Shown here piece by piece: positions 60,985-64,000 of a stretch of DNA of 64,000 nt; within the stretch, counting starts at the first letter, position 1, and each line of letters opens with the position of its first letter. The position numbers and the translations under genes are program-made. Location: contig NZ_BMPG01000001.1 of assembly GCF_014647475.1 (NCBI RefSeq), positions 248,001 to 312,000 on the forward strand, read 5' to 3'. The notes beneath the pieces were generated by a model. That model was not told the DNA's origin. It saw only the letters and a program-made list of their open reading frames with translations, and did no database searches. The stretch is from Halocalculus aciditolerans. Its GTDB lineage: Archaea > Halobacteriota > Halobacteria > Halobacteriales > Halobacteriaceae.

Positions 60985-63900
60985 GTTCGACAGCACGGCT
61001 GAACGCCGTCCTCGTCGCAGCGCTCGTCCTCGTCTCCGTCGTCGCCGGCACCGTCGTCTTCACCGGCGCGGTCGCCGCGGCGAGCGGTGCGAACATCTCC
61101 GTTTCACCGAACGGCTCCGGGCAGGTCGCGAACACCGAAATCCGAGTGAGCCCGGACCAATCGTCCTCCGGGCAGAAAGGGAACTCACTGAGCAAGGTCT
61201 ACGTCGACTACTCGACCGGGTCCAATCCGCCCGCGGACGCCAGTGACGTCGGGCTGTCCGACGTCACCGCCGCGTACGTCGTGAACAAGACGAGCGGCGA
61301 CTACGTCACCGACCTCACGGACGACCTCGACGGCGTCTCGCACGGCCAGCAGGGCCACAAAATCTCCTTCTCGTTCAATAACTCGCGGACACTCGTCGGC
61401 GACGAAGTGTACGTCATCGAGTACGGGGGCGTGACGAACCCCGAAGCCGGCGACCACGCGGTCACCGTCGGCTTCAACTCGAACACGGGCGCGACCGCCT
61501 CGTACACGACCGTCGACGCGACGCCGCCCGCGGTGTCGGTTGACGCGAGCGCGAACGGCGCGGACGGCCAGCGCGTCGACGTGAACGTCACGAGCGACGA
61601 GGCGTTGAGCGCGCTCACCACGGACGTCACCGGGTCCGGCAGCACCGACACGACGCTCTCGCTCGGCGACTTCACGAACACGTCGTCGAACGGCGACTAC
61701 ACGTACAACTACACGGGCGCGGCGTCCGGACTCGACGGGGAGTACACGGCGACGGTGACGGACGCGGCGGACACGGCGGACCCCGCGAACCACATCGACG
61801 ACTCGCCGAGCGACAGCGTGACCGTGAACACGGTTCCGGTCAGCGTCGACGGCGGGGCGACGACGAACGCGAGCGTCTCCGCGGGGGAGACGGTCGTGCA
61901 GTCCGTGACGGTGAACGTCTCGGACTACAGCGCGTACGGCGGTGACGACACGCTCTACGTGGACTTCGCGGACGGCGTCGACGTCTCCGTCCGAGACGTC
62001 TCGGCGGACGTCGGCGTCGCGGACTACGGCGCGAACGGGAACAACGTCTCTCTCCGGGTGGCGACGGGGAGCGGCGGCGGGACGACGGACGTCTCGGCGA
62101 CGGTGAACGTCTCGGCGACGTACGACGCCGCCACGGAGGACAGCCACCGCCCGGTCGCGGCGACCGCCGTCGACTCCGACGGAGGGCGGGACGCCGACGC
62201 GAACGTCACGTTCGCCTCGGTGGCGGACAGCCCGTTCGACGTCACGAACTTCTCCCTCCATCAGGTCGACGGCACGCAGCGCGTGAACGTGACGTTCAAC
62301 GCGACGGAGCCGCTCGACACGAGCCAGCTCTCCCTGCGCGGTGACGCGACGACGACCCTCGACCCGGACTACGAGATGACGGAGCACGGCCCGGACGACT
62401 ACGCCTACACGGGCGAAGTCCACGCGGGCGAGGACGGGCGCTTCACGGCGACGCTCGACAGCGCGACGGACACCGACGGCGACGCCCTCTACGCCGACGG
62501 CGAGTCGACGCACGAGGACGCCGCCACGGTGAACGAGATCGGCATCGACGTGGTGGACGCGTCGGTGACGAACCGAACGGTCAGCGAGGATTCGACGGCG
62601 AACCACGACGTGACGGTGAACGTCGAGGGCGTGAGTCTCGACGGGCAGGCCGACCACGTCGAGGTCACGTTCCCGGACGCGCTCTCCGTCTCGGCGGCGA
62701 GCGCGAGCTCGCCCACGGCGGACGCGAGCGTGTCGGGAACGACGCTGGAAGACGCTGACGGCGACGGGTCGAAGCGCACGGTCGCGTTCGACGTCGCGAC
62801 CGGCGACGGCGGCGGAACGACGAGCGTCTCGGTCACCGTCGACGCGGACCTCGCCTACCCCGACGGTACGGAAGGCGAGCGCTACCCCGTCGACGCGACC
62901 GCCGTTGACTCCGACGGCGACAGCGATTCGGAGACGAACCTCACGTACACGCGCGTCCGCGACACCGTCCCCGAGATCGCGAACTACACCGTCTCCGCGG
63001 ACGGCCAAGACGTCGACGTGTCCTTCGACGCGTCGAAGCAACTCGCGTCCGCGACGGTCGAACTCGGCGGGGACGCCAGCGGAACGCTCTCCATCGGCTC
63101 CGGCCTCACGGAATCCGCGAACCGCGACGGCACCTACCGCTACACCGGAAACGTCTCGGAGGGCCAAGATGGGACGTTCTGGGCGAACCTCACGAGCGCG
63201 GCGGACGACGACGGCGACCAGACTGACACCTACGCGGCGAACGCGTCCGTGAACGCGGTCGCCATCGACGTCGTCGGCGGCAGTGTCTCGAACGCCTCCG
63301 TCCACCCGGCGACGACGGTGAGCGAGACCGTCTCGGTGGACGTGACGGGCGCGAGCCGCGACGGAGAGCGCGAGACGGTGACGCTGACGCTCCCGGACGC
63401 GATGGACGGGAACGTCACGGGCGTTCGCGCGACGACCGACGGCGCGACGGTCACCGGCTGGTCGCCGCAGGACGACTCGGCGGACAGCGCGGCGAGGGCG
63501 ACGGTGGCGACGGGCGACGGCGGCGGGACGGCGGCGTTCTCGCTCGCGGTCGACGTCGAAACCACGTACCCCGAATCGACCGAGGGCGAGACGCTGGCGT
63601 TCACGGCGTCCGGGACGGACTCCGACGGCGACAGCGACACCGGCCAGTCCGTGGCGACCGTGACGGTCGTCGAGGAGACGCCGAAGATTACGAACTTCAC
63701 GCTCGTCGCGGACGGGCAGGACGCCGACCTGGCGGTGAACGCGACGGAACCGCTCTCGACGCTCGACGTTTCCCTCTCCGGGGACGCGACGACGAGTTCG
63801 CTCTCGCGGAGCGACTTCGAGGCGGTGAACGCGTCCTCGCACAGCTACCGCGCGGACGTCTCGACGGGCGCTGACGGGACGTTCGAGGCGTCGCTCGCGG

Positions 63901-64000
63901 CGGAGGACGCCGCCGACGACGAGGGCCAGCACGTCGCGAGCGACCACAGCGACAGCCGACGCGTGAGCACGACGCGCGTCGCCGTGGTGGACGCGGCGGT
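60981..64000 (+). CDS. Giant modular surface glycoprotein, 5' part (3' end outside window)
   Basis: ATG at 60981; I read the frame by eye through to base 64000 with no stop, about 1006 residues. An S-layer-type signal 'LNAVLVAALVLVSVVAG...GAVAAASG' covers about 8-36. After an N-terminal part come modules of 235-240 residues beginning near residues 283, 518 and 758, with a fourth starting at about 998. Each has motifs such as 'ATGDGGGT', 'DSDGDSDS' and 'NATEPL/DASKQL' with an Ig-like strand pattern. N-glycosylation sequons are frequent. This is a secreted cell-envelope protein; the C-terminal anchor is not visible. Confidence 0.85.
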   Translation, partial: MSSTARLNAVLVAALVLVSVVAGTVVFTGAVAAASGANISVSPNGSGQVANTEIRVSPDQSSSGQKGNSLSKVYVDYSTGSNPPADASDVGLSDVTAAYVVNKTSGDYVTDLTDDLDGVSHGQQGHKISFSFNNSRTLVGDEVYVIEYGGVTNPEAGDHAVTVGFNSNTGATASYTTVDATPPAVSVDASANGADGQRVDVNVTSDEALSALTTDVTGSGSTDTTLSLGDFTNTSSNGDYTYNYTGAASGLDGEYTATVTDAADTADPANHIDDSPSDSVTVNTVPVSVDGGATTNASVSAGETVVQSVTVNVSDYSAYGGDDTLYVDFADGVDVSVRDVSADVGVADYGANGNNVSLRVATGSGGGTTDVSATVNVSATYDAATEDSHRPVAATAVDSDGGRDADANVTFASVADSPFDVTNFSLHQVDGTQRVNVTFNATEPLDTSQLSLRGDATTTLDPDYEMTEHGPDDYAYTGEVHAGEDGRFTATLDSATDTDGDALYADGESTHEDAATVNEIGIDVVDASVTNRTVSEDSTANHDVTVNVEGVSLDGQADHVEVTFPDALSVSAASASSPTADASVSGTTLEDADGDGSKRTVAFDVATGDGGGTTSVSVTVDADLAYPDGTEGERYPVDATAVDSDGDSDSETNLTYTRVRDTVPEIANYTVSADGQDVDVSFDASKQLASATVELGGDASGTLSIGSGLTESANRDGTYRYTGNVSEGQDGTFWANLTSAADDDGDQTDTYAANASVNAVAIDVVGGSVSNASVHPATTVSETVSVDVTGASRDGERETVTLTLPDAMDGNVTGVRATTDGATVTGWSPQDDSADSAARATVATGDGGGTAAFSLAVDVETTYPESTEGETLAFTASGTDSDGDSDTGQSVATVTVVEETPKITNFTLVADGQDADLAVNATEPLSTLDVSLSGDATTSSLSRSDFEAVNASSHSYRADVSTGADGTFEASLAAEDAADDEGQHVASDHSDSRRVSTTRVAVVDAA

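Noticed and set aside
61185-63947. 920-residue open frame on the minus strand
   Set aside because: It is the Arg/Val-rich complement of the surface glycoprotein frame on the plus strand, which has a clear signal peptide and repeats; long antisense frames are common at this GC content.

Overview
This window is from a haloarchaeon (class Halobacteria). The DNA is GC-rich, the predicted proteins are strongly acidic, and many genes appear to have leaderless promoters, with an AT-rich box about 25-30 bases before the start codon. Tat-type lipoprotein signals are present, and so are archaeal markers: aIF5B, Nob1, TrmY, Pus10, NucS, a Get3/ArsA-type ATPase, prepilin peptidase and a halophilic 2Fe-2S ferredoxin. 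The genus cannot be fixed from the sequence alone. I found no transposase, integrase, CRISPR array or rRNA. Most of the window reads as core chromosome.

Layout. 1-3345: the 3' end of a large secreted Ig-like surface protein, then a membrane-anchored PGF-pre-PGF surface protein. 3451-5310: an internally duplicated protein, a tRNA-Pro(CGG), a small winged-helix repressor with a likely autoregulatory operator, and a small coiled-coil protein. 5419-9102: trmY, a membrane protein, pus10 and rnhB; TrmY and Pus10 act one after the other on tRNA position 54. 9163-12371: a PAS/GAF sensor kinase, NucS and a methylguanine methyltransferase. 12452-15797: SecDF and two small proteins. 15898-19020: aIF5B, a 610-base gap, a PRC-barrel protein and Nob1. 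19116-26469: a CPBP protease, Pgi, a PiT-type phosphate permease and several haloarchaeal conserved proteins. 26495-32581: CstA, an ArsA/Get3 ATPase, Upp and small membrane or zinc proteins. 32732-43339: an S9 peptidase, an aminotransferase, a polyamine-type ABC transporter split into two divergent units, and several enzymes. 43449-51954: a zinc/winged-helix protein, hisB and hisA, a second PiT-type transporter, ferredoxin, an SLC13 permease, prepilin peptidase and hisI. 52002-60414: a coiled-coil protein, GlmM, a His-rich lipoprotein, a beta-propeller protein, Prs and IleS. 60892-64000: a short leader ORF overlapping a giant modular surface glycoprotein that runs off the window.

The most unusual signals are noncoding. 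A two-hairpin element occurs three times (about 32034, 44505 and 60461). Its linkers are conserved while its stem sequences differ but remain paired, which suggests selection on structure. Two of the copies sit directly after stop codons. A 25-base tandem repeat separates hisA from hisB. A compact set of hairpins with its own AT-rich box and T-run lies downstream of glmM and may be a small RNA. A long bulged hairpin lies in the gap beside the aIF5B gene. No defence or mobile system was recognised.
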